Program-made: the position numbers and the translations under genes
Assembly: GCA_002336765.1 (NCBI GenBank)
Contig: DDES01000211.1
Coordinates: 3,665-36,094, forward strand
Direction of reading: 5' to 3'
Source: Novosphingobium sp. UBA1948
GTDB lineage: Bacteria; Pseudomonadota; Alphaproteobacteria; Sphingomonadales; Sphingomonadaceae
DNA: 32,430 nucleotides
In this document: positions 16,452-24,441 of the stretch, in pieces
Layout: each line of letters starts with the position of its first letter
How positions within the stretch are numbered: position 1 is the stretch's first letter
The notes under the pieces: generated by a model
What the model was told of the DNA's origin: nothing
Database searches by the model: none
What the model saw: only the letters and a program-made list of their open reading frames with translations

Positions 16452-17228
16452 CTACCGGCCGGACTGGCCGTGCTTTTTCAGGCAGGTCGCCAGCGCGGCA
16501 CGCGCCTTCAGCCCACTGTGCCATGCGCCGTAGATGATCGTTTCACCCTTCATATCGACCTTGAAATCCTGCTTGTCCTCGATCGAGTCCACCAGAGCCT
16601 TGGCCGAGGGGACGGTAAACAGGGCGATACCCATCTGTTTGGCGGGCGGGAAATGCATGTTGATCGCGCGCACGCTCTGCACCTCGCCCGACTGGGTCAG
16701 ATCCATGCCCGCCAGACGCGGTTTCTTGGGATTGGGCACCATAAGACCGAAATAGCCAAGCAGCGTGATGTTTTCCGTGCCGCCCCAATGCGCCAACACC
16801 ACCCCGCCACGCAACGTCCAGAACGTGGCGGCGCAAACCGCGACGCCCCGCTTGGTCACCTTGCTGTCAAAGGTCCAAGTGCCCTCGGCCAGTTCACGAT
16901 AGGCCGGATCGCGCTCGCGGCGCTCGCGCTCTGCGGCCAGTTCGACCTCGCGCCCGTGGCGGATGAAATCCTCCCATGCCTCGGGCGGAAAATAGTTGAA
17001 GCGCGCGGCGTTCTCGTCTTGCCCGGGGCCGGCTTGCCCCCCTTCATCGCAACAGGCCTGATCGGCCCCCATCTCCATGATGCGACGCTGTTCGGCCTGT
17101 TGCGCCTGAATATGCTGCTGGTGCTCCCAGACGGCATCCTGCGCAATGCCGGAGGACGCCAAACAGGTGCCAACGCCCGCCACCAACGCCGCCCATCCCA
17201 AGCGCTTGAACCGATACGCCATGTCCAT
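16452..17228 (-). CDS. Hypothetical exported protein
   Basis: A 258-residue protein. I place the start at ATG 17228 with AAGGAAGAG directly upstream; ATG 17222 is also possible. The signal peptide (LGWAALVAGVGTCLASSGIA) is cut before QDAVWEHQQ. A Gln/Glu/Arg-rich helix follows (EHQQHIQAQQAEQRRIMEMG), then a short Cys-Cys segment and a charged region. The second half is beta-rich (GTWTFDSKVTKRGVAVCAAT, FKVDMKGETIIYGAWHSG) and ends in a helix with Cys (ALATCLKKHG), a C-terminal pattern seen in many small alphaproteobacterial periplasmic proteins. No function can be assigned. Its start codon lies inside the last codons of the upstream minus-strand gene, whose stop is at 17258, leaving a short gap. 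Confidence 0.68.
   Translation of the reverse strand: MDMAYRFKRLGWAALVAGVGTCLASSGIAQDAVWEHQQHIQAQQAEQRRIMEMGADQACCDEGGQAGPGQDENAARFNYFPPEAWEDFIRHGREVELAAERERRERDPAYRELAEGTWTFDSKVTKRGVAVCAATFWTLRGGVVLAHWGGTENITLLGYFGLMVPNPKKPRLAGMDLTQSGEVQSVRAINMHFPPAKQMGIALFTVPSAKALVDSIEDKQDFKVDMKGETIIYGAWHSGLKARAALATCLKKHGQSGR
16456..16478 (+). terminator. Intrinsic terminator of the 14516-16450 operon
   Basis: CGGCC, five-base loop, GGCCG, then TGCTTTTT. It starts six bases after the plus-strand stop and lies within the last codons of the opposing gene, because the two genes are only one base apart. Confidence 0.6.
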
Positions 17229-17257
17229 TCTCTTCCTTCGCGCCTGACCGGAAAGGC

Positions 17258-18178
17258 TTATGACGCATTGCGGCAAGAGAGGATCACCTCGCCCGCCAGC
17301 CGGTCAAAGGTGATCCGCGAGCAGGCCCGCAACGCATCTGCCCCCAGATGAAGGGTCTGGTATTGCGCGCCCCGCCCGCCCTTGCTGGCGGACACCACGA
17401 TTTCTTCGGGATCGTTCACGCTGTCGCGGATGGCGCTAGCATCGCCAAAATCCTGCGTACGCACGACCAGCGACCGCAGGCTCAGCCCCGCCACCGACAG
17501 AGGCGTCGCCAACCGCAAGGCGCGGACGGGGCGGACAATGCCAAAGCGCAACGGGCGGCTGGAGGGCGCGCCGGTGAAGGCCCCGCCATGGCTGAGCGCC
17601 AACGTGGCCGCCGCGCTGGCGGTGGCCACGCTGTCCTCGCTTTGCGGATCGAATTGCACAAAGATCGCGCCTGCCATCAAGCCCATACCGGCATAGCCGT
17701 GATCGACCAGCGGGAAGCGCTGCAACTGCTCGTCGGCGCGCGCGGGGCGCAACTGGAAGGTTACGATGCGCTGGGGTACCGCACCGGGCCCCAGCATACC
17801 ATCGGCGCTGTCGGTGATCGGCCGCTCGAACCACGCGCCGCGCCGCTTTTGCTCCTCGCCACCGACCCTGTAGCGGAACACGCCGGTCTTGCCCCGCACC
17901 GGCACCGGACCGACCAGCACCTTGACGCCGATACCGATCATGCCGGTCGAGATTCCCAACCTTGCAACGCTGGCCGGATTGAGGACCGGCGTGTCACTGC
18001 CATCCGCCTGCACCAGCCATGCGACGCTGCGGGCATTAGCCTCGCCCCGCACGATGCCGTCTGGCGGCACAACCAGTTCGTCGACAGCACCGGCCGCTCG
18101 CAAACCTCCCCCGCCCAACGCCAGCGCAAGCAAAGGCAAGGCCCCCATCATCCGCATCGAAACTTTGGCACACGTCAT
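17258..18178 (-). CDS. Exported protein, possibly degenerate retropepsin-like
   Basis: A 306-residue exported protein. I chose ATG 18178, with GGAGGAG six bases ahead; a TTG at 18184 is less likely. The signal peptide is MMGALPLLALALGGGGLRAA. The segment WLVQADGSDTPVLNPASVAR resembles the active-site loop of single-domain aspartyl proteases (aLvDTGAs...lnp..A.rLGL) but DTG is replaced by ADG. A hydrophobic IVTFQLRPAR strand and a second half with FVQFDPQSEDSVATA follow. Two cysteines near the C-terminus (RACSR, ILSCR) could pair. This may be a retropepsin fold used for binding rather than cleavage, or an unrelated protein. It directly follows the lipoprotein gene. Confidence 0.65.
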   Translation of the reverse strand: MTCAKVSMRMMGALPLLALALGGGGLRAAGAVDELVVPPDGIVRGEANARSVAWLVQADGSDTPVLNPASVARLGISTGMIGIGVKVLVGPVPVRGKTGVFRYRVGGEEQKRRGAWFERPITDSADGMLGPGAVPQRIVTFQLRPARADEQLQRFPLVDHGYAGMGLMAGAIFVQFDPQSEDSVATASAAATLALSHGGAFTGAPSSRPLRFGIVRPVRALRLATPLSVAGLSLRSLVVRTQDFGDASAIRDSVNDPEEIVVSASKGGRGAQYQTLHLGADALRACSRITFDRLAGEVILSCRNAS

Positions 18179-18180
18179 CC

Positions 18181-18840
18181 TCAACTCCTCCGCCAGCGCA
18201 TGTCGGACACCAGTTTCCAGCAGCCAGCCGCCGGCTCGAACAGCAATTGCCCATCCGCCGCCGGGTGGGTATCAGGCGGCAGAAACTGTCCATCGCGGTC
18301 CAGCATCCGGCCGTGATCATCGCCGCCTTGCGACTGACCATCGTAATGGACCCGCGCCCAGTCCACCGCATAGACTTGACTCTGGCTCTGGTTGAACTGG
18401 ATGTCGAGATACTCGCCATCGTCCCCAGCCACCACGGGCCGGACGGGCTTGTAGTCATAATCCACCAGCCGCACCGGAAAGGCGCGATAGCGGTCGGCAG
18501 CCACCTTGACCGATGACAAGGGCTTTCCCCGTGCATCATAGAGGGCGAGTTCGATCAGGTTGGCGCTGTAGATCCGGCGAACGGCGGGCGATGCCGCCAT
18601 CTGTGTGAACAGGCCACGGAAATCATGCGCGGCGCAGGCGTTGCGTGCCAGATCCAGCGCGTTGCGGTCCGCCTCGCCCATGACCTCGCCGATAGTTGCG
18701 GCCACAGGGCGCGACGAAGGCACCGCCCGCACAGCTCGCGCGGGCGCCGCATCCGCCCCCTCAGCCTCGTCACAAGCCGCCAAAGCACCGCAAACCAGAC
18801 CCAACACCGCCAGCGACAACACCCTGTCACGCCACTGCAC
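18181..18840 (-). CDS. Hypothetical lipoprotein
   Basis: A 219-residue protein starting at GTG 18840, supported by a strong AAGGAGG seven bases upstream. The signal peptide ends in the lipobox LAAC (about residues 20-23), followed by Asp, which would favour inner-membrane retention by the E. coli Lol rule; that rule may not hold here. The mature part has a disordered Ala/Arg linker, then LDLARNACAAHDFRGLFTQM, an alpha-helical start, and a beta-rich half with RLVDYDYKPVRPVVAGDDGE and a terminal GCWKLVSDMRWRRS. The Cys pair could form a disulfide. It is the first gene of a three-gene minus-strand run (this, then 17258-18178, then 16452-17228). The family is not recognised. Confidence 0.7.
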   Translation of the reverse strand: MQWRDRVLSLAVLGLVCGALAACDEAEGADAAPARAVRAVPSSRPVAATIGEVMGEADRNALDLARNACAAHDFRGLFTQMAASPAVRRIYSANLIELALYDARGKPLSSVKVAADRYRAFPVRLVDYDYKPVRPVVAGDDGEYLDIQFNQSQSQVYAVDWARVHYDGQSQGGDDHGRMLDRDGQFLPPDTHPAADGQLLFEPAAGCWKLVSDMRWRRS

Positions 18841-18935
18841 AAACGCCCTCCTTCACGATAGCGGGAGCCGCTTTAGCCCCTCCCCGTCAACACGGCGAAG
18901 CGGCAAGGCGTACCGGTGCGCCAAATGGTAGGCTT

Positions 18936-19577
18936 CTAGGGCGCAGGCTCGGCCCCCGGCACGGCATGACGGGCCAGAGCATCGATATCCTCGGCCCTTC
19001 GTGTCTTGAGCGCTTTGAGGAAATCCTGTTCGCCCCCGCCATAATGGCGCCGACTGATCGCAAATAGCATCAGCCCCTTACCGCCCCCGGGCATAGCGAC
19101 GGATACATAGCGATAGGCATTCCACTCCAGAATGAGGCGCCCCGTGCTCTCGTCGCTGATCAGGAAGTCGAGGATGACCTGCTTATTCGCGGGATTGCGC
19201 AAAATGTCGTAGCGCGCCACCGGATCTTGCGCCTTGCGCCGTTCGAGCATGGCAGTCTGGGCGGAAAGGGCATGCTCCACCCCCGCCCCCGATGTCACCA
19301 GCTCGACCATCACCATATCCTGATAGGCCTCGGGCCTTTGACCGGCGGGGACATATTCATGCTTGATATAGCTGGGCGTGGGCCGGGAACTCCACGCCAG
19401 ATGGTAGCGCGATCCGGCAAAGTCGATGGGCCCGGGCACGCCCAGATAATCCACCACGCCGCTACTCTGCTCCGGCACGCGCGCCTGCCCCAGCGCGGCC
19501 ACAGGCGCCAGCATCACCCATGCCGCCGCCACGGCGGCGCCTTTGCCGATCCTGTGCCACATTCTATCACTGCTCAT
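18936..19577 (-). CDS. Hypothetical exported protein
   Basis: A 213-residue protein with a signal peptide (about residues 1-31, ending in ALGQA). ATG 19577 overlaps the upstream stop as ATGA; an internal ATG at 19562 is an alternative. The mature domain includes YLGVPGPIDFAGSRYHLAWS, DMVMVELVTSGAGVEHALSA and FLISDESTGRLILEWNAYRY, a mixed alpha/beta protein with no catalytic motif that I recognise. It is translationally coupled to the 337-residue exported protein and is followed by a 95-base gap before the lipoprotein gene. Confidence 0.7.
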   Translation of the reverse strand: MSSDRMWHRIGKGAAVAAAWVMLAPVAALGQARVPEQSSGVVDYLGVPGPIDFAGSRYHLAWSSRPTPSYIKHEYVPAGQRPEAYQDMVMVELVTSGAGVEHALSAQTAMLERRKAQDPVARYDILRNPANKQVILDFLISDESTGRLILEWNAYRYVSVAMPGGGKGLMLFAISRRHYGGGEQDFLKALKTRRAEDIDALARHAVPGAEPAP

Positions 19578-20587
19578 TGCTGTATCCCTTTACTGTGCGA
19601 TGGAGCGCTACAACGCGCGTCCTGCGGCGCAACCATTTCCAGTCTCTCCAGAAAGCCGAAGCCGACCGGCGCCTTGTCTCCGGCGGGAAAGGTGACGGTC
19701 AGGCCACGCCCCTGTTCCACGCCCGCTTCGATAACCCAGCTCCCATCCTCGCGCATACCGGCCGGCGCATAGGGCGGGCCGATGCCGCGACTGGGGTAAA
19801 AGGTGATCCGGCTCTGGTGCATCTGGCCCAGCGGATGCTCGCGCCGGTCCTGCGGATCGGCCGGACGCAGGGCGGGATTGCCCCCCTCGATCCGGATCGT
19901 CACCCCCGACAGGGTCAGCCACGAAACCCCCGCGCCCAGCGACCGCCAGGGACGCAACAGGCGCTCGCCGGCCCGCAGAGGAAAACCGATCCCGCCCAGA
20001 CACACATAGGTCGGGCCAAGCGTTGGCTCGGGAGGATAGAGCGCCAGCGGGACAGAATCCGGATAGCGGGCAAAACCGGCAGTCTGATAGGCTGGATCAT
20101 CGGGCGAAAAGTGCAGGGCATGAACACAGGCACCGCCTGCCCCCGCCGCCCCGAGCCGCGCCAGCAGCACGCGATCCCGCACCGAACCGTCAAACGCGGG
20201 CGAGCCGACGATCACGCCGCCCGCCTCGCCCGCCCGATGCGCCAGATAGCGGACCTTGTCCGGCGCCAGTTCGGCAAAGACGGGCGCGCCCGCCACCGGC
20301 CCTGTAAAACGGCGCACCATCACGCCGCCCACGTCGAAAACCGGAGCCGCGCCTGCGCCGCCGACGCTGTCGCTGCGGGCTATGGCCAGAAGCGTATCAT
20401 CCCCGATGACCCGCAAGGCGCCGTCGCGCACAAGAACCGATTCTTGGCCGCCAACCCCAAGCGCCAGCCCCGCCTCGCACAGCATCATCGGCCCACGCGC
20501 GCCGAATTCCTCAACCGCTCTGGGCAGGATCGGGGCGGGCCGCGATCCGGTCAGCAACAGCACGGGAAGCAGCCATGCGGCGTTCAT
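19574..20587 (-). CDS. Hypothetical exported protein
   Basis: A 337-residue protein with a short signal peptide (MNAAWLLPVLLLTGSRPAPI). It is rich in Gly, Ala and Pro and mostly predicted beta. Recognisable stretches are APVFDVGGVMVRRFTGPVAG, YVCLGGIGFPLRAGERLLRP and GVSWLTLSGVTIRIEGG, none of which maps onto a family I know. Cysteines at CEAG, GGACVH, YVCLG and DARCS allow two disulfides. It starts at ATG 20587, 87 bases beyond the response-regulator stop, and overlaps the next gene. It could be read from the two-component operon if the intervening hairpin does not stop transcription. Confidence 0.68.
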   Translation of the reverse strand: MNAAWLLPVLLLTGSRPAPILPRAVEEFGARGPMMLCEAGLALGVGGQESVLVRDGALRVIGDDTLLAIARSDSVGGAGAAPVFDVGGVMVRRFTGPVAGAPVFAELAPDKVRYLAHRAGEAGGVIVGSPAFDGSVRDRVLLARLGAAGAGGACVHALHFSPDDPAYQTAGFARYPDSVPLALYPPEPTLGPTYVCLGGIGFPLRAGERLLRPWRSLGAGVSWLTLSGVTIRIEGGNPALRPADPQDRREHPLGQMHQSRITFYPSRGIGPPYAPAGMREDGSWVIEAGVEQGRGLTVTFPAGDKAPVGFGFLERLEMVAPQDARCSAPSHSKGIQQ

Positions 20588-20638
20588 AGGTATCCATTGT
20601 CATCAAGGTGGCGGGTTGGCACCACCCTGCGAGCCAAG

Positions 20639-20665
20639 GCATGGCGCAGCAAGCTCGCGCCATGC
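20639..20665 (-). terminator. Hairpin after the LytTR response regulator
   Basis: GCATGGCGC and GCGCCATGC form a perfect nine-base stem with a nine-base loop, nine bases downstream of the response-regulator stop. There is no T-run, so termination may be partial, allowing some read-through into the two exported-protein genes. Confidence 0.45.
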
Positions 20666-20674
20666 ACCGGTACG

Positions 20675-21454
20675 TCAGGGCGATGCGGCCAGACCAGCGC
20701 GGATCGCCGCCGTATAGGTGCGCCCGACCCGCAACTGCGAACCGTCGCTCATCACCACCACCAGCGCGCCAAAGGGCGCGGGTTTGATCCGCACCAACGC
20801 CCCGCGCCGGATGATCGTGCCGCGATGGATGCGCAGGAAATCGCCCGGATCAAGCCGCCGCTCGAGCGAGGTCAGGCTTTCCTGATAGAGGTAGTCCGCA
20901 CCGCGCACATGCAGGCGCACATAATCGCGGTCCGCCTGAAAGCGGATGATCTCCTCGGGCGCGATACGCAGATATTCGCCCTGCGCCTTGACCCAGAACT
21001 CCTCCTTGCGCCGCGTTTGCCCCGCCAGCGCCCGTTTGAGCGAGGACACCGTTTCGCGCAATTCGCCCAATTGATCGGCTTGGGCGTGGCTGGCCACCAC
21101 CTGCCGCGCGCGCTCCATTGCGCGCAGGAAGCGGCCCGGTTCGATGGGTTTGGTGATATAATCCACCGCGCTGGCCTCGAAGGCGCGCAGGGCATGGTGG
21201 TCAAACGCCGTGATGAACACCACTGCGGGCGGCGCCTCGGGCAGACGGTCCAGCACGCTGAAACCATCGCCGCCGGGCATCTGGATATCGAGCAGCACAA
21301 TGTCGGGATGGATCGCCAGCGCCTTCGCACAGGCCTCGTCGGCATGGGCCGCCTCCTCGACGCGCGCGACCCAGTCCAGCTTGCTGACAAGGCGGGCAAT
21401 GCGGCGGCGCGCCAGCGGTTCGTCGTCAACAATCAGCAGGGTCAGGCCGCTCAT
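20675..21454 (-). CDS. LytTR-family response regulator
   Basis: A 259-residue response regulator. The receiver domain (1-120) has the acidic pair Asp10/Asp11 (IVDDEPLARRR), phospho-acceptor Asp56 in VLLDIQMPGGDG, Thr82 and Lys102 in YITKPIEP. A linker helix (120-150) leads to a LytTR DNA-binding domain (about 153-255) with FWVKAQGEYLRIAPEEIIRF and FLRIHRGTIIRRGALVRI. The start ATG 21454 overlaps the kinase stop as ATGA, so the two form a coupled pair. LytTR regulators often control envelope, secreted or biofilm functions; the adjacent exported-protein genes are natural candidate targets. Confidence 0.93.
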   Translation of the reverse strand: MSGLTLLIVDDEPLARRRIARLVSKLDWVARVEEAAHADEACAKALAIHPDIVLLDIQMPGGDGFSVLDRLPEAPPAVVFITAFDHHALRAFEASAVDYITKPIEPGRFLRAMERARQVVASHAQADQLGELRETVSSLKRALAGQTRRKEEFWVKAQGEYLRIAPEEIIRFQADRDYVRLHVRGADYLYQESLTSLERRLDPGDFLRIHRGTIIRRGALVRIKPAPFGALVVVMSDGSQLRVGRTYTAAIRAGLAASP

Positions 21455-22602
21455 GCCAGCCTCCACGGCAGATCGAGGGTGACGCGAAAGCGCCCCTCTC
21501 CGACCGGGCCGGACTGCAAGACACCGGCCTCCTGAAACCGCGCCCGCAGCCGTTGGCGGACATTGGCCAGCCCCAGCCCGATACCGGCCGGACGCTGGCA
21601 GGTGGTGGCGGGCATGCCGTTCTCGATGGCAATGTGCAGGCGCTCTCCGTGCCTCTGCGCGCTCAGCGCCAGATCCACCTTGTCCCTCGCACTGCCTACG
21701 CCATGCTTGATCGCGTTCTCGATCAGGGGTTGCAACAATAGGCTGGGGACCAGCGCGTCGGCCGCCTCGTGGTCCATATCGATGGAAAAGCTCATCCGGT
21801 CGGAAAAGCGCGCCTGCTCGATGCTGAGATATTCCTGTTGCAGCGCGATCTCCTCGGCCAGCGTCACATCCTGCAACGGATCCAGCGTGAGCGTGAGACG
21901 CAGAAAGGTCGAGAGCGAGAGCACCATCCGCTCGGCCTGCACCGCGCTGCCTTCCTCGATCAGTCCGGCGATGGAATTGAGCGTGTTGAACAGGAAATGC
22001 GGGTTGACCTGATAGCGCAGCGCCCGCATCTGCGCCGCCAATGCCTCCTCGCGTACCGCGGCCAGACGCACCTTGCGCTCGTTCAGCTCGATGGCATAGA
22101 CCACCGTCACAAAGAGACAGGCCCAACCGAACATCAGCCCCCCGCCATAGCCCATGTCATAGCCTAAAGCCTCGGGGTCCAGCAGAACCGGCTGCGGCCA
22201 CACAAAGACCGTATGAACCGCAAAGCCCAGCCCTGCCCACAGCGGGGCCGCCAGCAGTGACAGGACAAAGGACGCAGCCACCAACAGCGGCAGTGCATCC
22301 TCGGAACTGCCCGAACGGATAAACCGGCGGTGGATATGAAACAATATCCAGGAAATGATCGCCGCCACGCCCGCACAAAGGCTGTAATGCACAATCTTGG
22401 CCACGGCCGAGGCAAAGGGGGAGACACGCATCACCCCCCACGCGACCAGCGACACGGCGCATACCGCCATCCAGTAAGCGATGCCGAGGCGCAGCGCAGC
22501 GCCGCGGACACCGCCGCTTTGCAGCACACCCGACCGTTCAGCCTCGCCCAATCCCGATCGCTCCTCGCCCATGCCGCTGATTTTCCTTAACCCGCGCGCC
22601 AT
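21451..22602 (-). CDS. LytS/YehU-type sensor histidine kinase
   Basis: A 383-residue membrane kinase with four hydrophobic segments (about 41-60, 66-88, 105-132, 152-171) and almost no periplasmic domain, so it probably senses within the membrane. The His_kinase domain has the phospho-acceptor His202 in RYQVNPHFLFNTLNS. The ATPase N-box is LLLQPLIENAIKHGV (Asn296) and the G-box is GIGLGLANVRQRL. ATG 22602 is used here; ATG 22572, with AAGGA 11 bases ahead, may be the real start and would remove ten residues. It partners the overlapping LytTR regulator. A divergent LuxR-type gene begins 112 bases away. Confidence 0.9.
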   Translation of the reverse strand: MARGLRKISGMGEERSGLGEAERSGVLQSGGVRGAALRLGIAYWMAVCAVSLVAWGVMRVSPFASAVAKIVHYSLCAGVAAIISWILFHIHRRFIRSGSSEDALPLLVAASFVLSLLAAPLWAGLGFAVHTVFVWPQPVLLDPEALGYDMGYGGGLMFGWACLFVTVVYAIELNERKVRLAAVREEALAAQMRALRYQVNPHFLFNTLNSIAGLIEEGSAVQAERMVLSLSTFLRLTLTLDPLQDVTLAEEIALQQEYLSIEQARFSDRMSFSIDMDHEAADALVPSLLLQPLIENAIKHGVGSARDKVDLALSAQRHGERLHIAIENGMPATTCQRPAGIGLGLANVRQRLRARFQEAGVLQSGPVGEGRFRVTLDLPWRLA

Positions 22603-22714
22603 TCACCCGCCGTCTGTAGCCATTCGCAGAAATTACCGGCTGTCCATCCGCCGCTGCTGGCGGTTGGAAAGAAGGGTTCTGCGCAGTCTTGCCGCACCAT
22701 CATACAAGCGCGGC

Positions 22715-23203
22715 ATGAGAAAAAGCAGCCCCTCTCTTCGCCGCGCTTCCGCGCCGTCGTCCCGCACCATGGGTGACGCCAGCTCTGGCGTGCATCGCCA
22801 GACCATCGCCCACCGCCTGAACAGCGACGGCACCGGTTTCAGCCGACCTCGCCCGGTCCGCATCATGGTGGAAACCGATAGGCCGGATATCCTCCGGCAA
22901 CTCGAACACTGGCTGGAACGCAGCCCGCTGCGCACCCTTGCCGTGCTTGAGTCTGTGCCGGTTCCACCGCGTCCCGCCGCCAGCAAGCAGCCATCGGTCG
23001 CGATGACCGAACGCCAGCAGGATGTCGCCCGCTTGCTGGTACGGCGCCTGTCGAACAAGGAAATCGCCCGTGCTCTGGCGCTGTCGCATTTCACCGTGCG
23101 CAATCATGTCTCCCAGATCCTGCGCTTGCTGGGTGTCGCCTCACGCAAGGAGGCGATCGAAAAGCTCTCGTCAGGCATGCATGTGTCGCAAGATCATGGT
23201 TGA
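22715..23203 (+). CDS. LuxR-type HTH solo regulator
   Basis: A 162-residue protein with a C-terminal LuxR/GerE HTH (about residues 98-155): MTERQQDVARLLVRRLSNKE, IARALALSHFTVRNHVSQIL and LGVASRKEAI. The N-terminal part is short and contains VRIMVETDRPDILRQLEHWL, possibly a shortened receiver-like or dimerisation module; no phospho-acceptor aspartate pocket is evident. ATG 22715 was chosen because earlier in-frame starts overlap the kinase gene on the other strand; the ribosome-binding site is weak. It is divergent from the LytS/LytTR pair and precedes the small membrane protein and DUF4189 genes, so it may regulate either. Confidence 0.75.
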   Translation: MRKSSPSLRRASAPSSRTMGDASSGVHRQTIAHRLNSDGTGFSRPRPVRIMVETDRPDILRQLEHWLERSPLRTLAVLESVPVPPRPAASKQPSVAMTERQQDVARLLVRRLSNKEIARALALSHFTVRNHVSQILRLLGVASRKEAIEKLSSGMHVSQDHG

Positions 23204-23275
23204 AGCCCCTGTTGCCGCTCTATTGCAGGCCGTGGCGGGCCTGTCATCGGGTGCAGCGGCACTGGTACACCGCCG

Positions 23276-23653
23276 ATGTCAGCCATATTGCGCCTGACCG
23301 CCGTTTGGCTGGCGGGGTTGGCCCTTGTGCTGGCCGTGCTGCTCCTGCGCCACGACCTACGTGGCACGGCGCCGCAGGAACCGCTATCCACCCACACGCC
23401 GATCGCGTCCACCACAGCGGCGGGCATCGGCTTCTCGCTGGCCGACTGCCTGCCCGGCACCGTGTCCTTGCACGATCTGCCCTTGCCGGAGGAAGCGCCG
23501 GGGTCGGCCAGCATGACCGTGATCTCGTGCCGCAGCCGCTCCAGCATGAAGGAGGCCATTATGCTTTATCTGCTTGGTGTGCTGGCATCCGGCTTTGCGC
23601 TCCGTCGCGCAGCCAAGCCATCACGCCGCCAAACCGGAAAGAATACTCCGTGA
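23276..23653 (+). CDS. Small membrane protein, hypothetical
   Basis: A 125-residue protein with an N-terminal hydrophobic segment (LTAVWLAGLALVLAVLLL, residues 7-24). A polar middle of about 65 residues holds two cysteines (LADCLPG and ISCRSR). A second hydrophobic segment (AIMLYLLGVLASGFAL, about 94-109) is followed by a basic tail (RRAAKPSRRQ). The topology suggests two helices with a periplasmic loop and both ends inside. No family is recognised. The stop overlaps the GTG start of the DUF4189 gene, so the two are translationally coupled and may act together at the envelope. Confidence 0.6.
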   Translation: MSAILRLTAVWLAGLALVLAVLLLRHDLRGTAPQEPLSTHTPIASTTAAGIGFSLADCLPGTVSLHDLPLPEEAPGSASMTVISCRSRSSMKEAIMLYLLGVLASGFALRRAAKPSRRQTGKNTP

Positions 23654-24063
23654 AACGCCTTGCGATACTGGCCTTGCTGCTGGCCGCCGCCATACTGCTG
23701 ATGGCTACTCCGCTGATCGCGACACCGGCCATAGCCGCAACGGACCAGAGCGCTCGATGGGGCGCGCTGGCGTTGGGCGGCAACGGGTTTGGCGCGGTGC
23801 GCGGCAGCCGCGACGAGGCTTCCGCCCTCAGCGGCGCGCTGCGGCAATGCGAGGAGAGCGGTGGCGGCGGCGCCTGCCGCATCCGCATGACCTATCGCAA
23901 CCAATGCGCGGCCTATGCCACGGGCGAGGACCGCTATGTCGGCATCAGCCATGCGGCATCCATCACCAAGGCCATGCAATTGGCGCTGCGCAGTTGTCGC
24001 GCCCTGACCAGCCATTGCACCGTCGCCTATGGTGCTTGCAGCCTGCCGGACAGCTTCAACTGA
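23650..24063 (+). CDS. DUF4189 domain-containing exported protein
   Basis: A 137-residue exported protein starting at GTG 23650 in a GTGA overlap. The signal peptide is LAILALLLAAAILLMATPL with a likely cut after AIAA. The mature domain matches the DUF4189 layout: a WGALALGGNGFGAVRGS start, EASALSGALRQC, a CRIRMTYRNQCAAYATG core, then a repeat-like HAASITKAMQLALRSCRA and HCTVAYGACSLPD. Six cysteines could form three disulfides in the periplasm. DUF4189 proteins have no defined biochemical activity. Longer in-frame readings would pass through the upstream gene and are rejected. Confidence 0.82.
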   Translation: MKRLAILALLLAAAILLMATPLIATPAIAATDQSARWGALALGGNGFGAVRGSRDEASALSGALRQCEESGGGGACRIRMTYRNQCAAYATGEDRYVGISHAASITKAMQLALRSCRALTSHCTVAYGACSLPDSFN

Positions 24064-24081
24064 TGCGGCGGGATGGCCTGC

Positions 24082-24441
24082 TCAGTCGCCCCGTTGGCGC
24101 AGGACATGTTGCACCATCCGCCACAGCGCCATCGACAGCATAGCCCCGGCCATCGCCATCACCAGCGGCGCATAGGCATGGATTCGGGTGCTCTCGATCA
24201 CAAAATCCTCGAATCCATCGGCGCGCAGGCGGGCCACCTTGTGCTCGGTCTGCAGCACCTGCCAGCCGATGAAGGTGAGCGACACGACAAGCGCGGAGGC
24301 ACGCAACCATCGGGCCAGCGGCTGGCCGGCTGGTGGTGAGGATCGGACCAAGCGTAAGAACTCCTGCGGGCGGGACGTTGCCCCGATCATTGCCAGCGCG
24401 CCGCGTTCGATCAACGCGCGGTACGAACCGGTACACCGCAT
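24082..24441 (-). CDS. Small membrane protein, hypothetical
   Basis: A protein of up to 119 residues with two hydrophobic segments (about 50-65, ALVVSLTFIGWQVLQ, and about 91-107, APLVMAMAGAMLSMALW) joined by a charged segment containing RLRADGFEDFVIESTR. There is no recognised family. The first ATG (24441) lies inside a perfect inverted repeat and has no ribosome-binding site. ATG 24390, which gives 102 residues, is at least as likely. It is convergent with the DUF4189 gene and divergent from the next exported-protein gene. Confidence 0.5.
   Translation of the reverse strand: MRCTGSYRALIERGALAMIGATSRPQEFLRLVRSSPPAGQPLARWLRASALVVSLTFIGWQVLQTEHKVARLRADGFEDFVIESTRIHAYAPLVMAMAGAMLSMALWRMVQHVLRQRGD

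Noticed and set aside
21455..22126. N-terminal extension of the LytTR regulator through the kinase gene
   Set aside because: The extension is a shadow frame of the kinase; the receiver domain begins naturally at ATG 21454 in an ATGA overlap.
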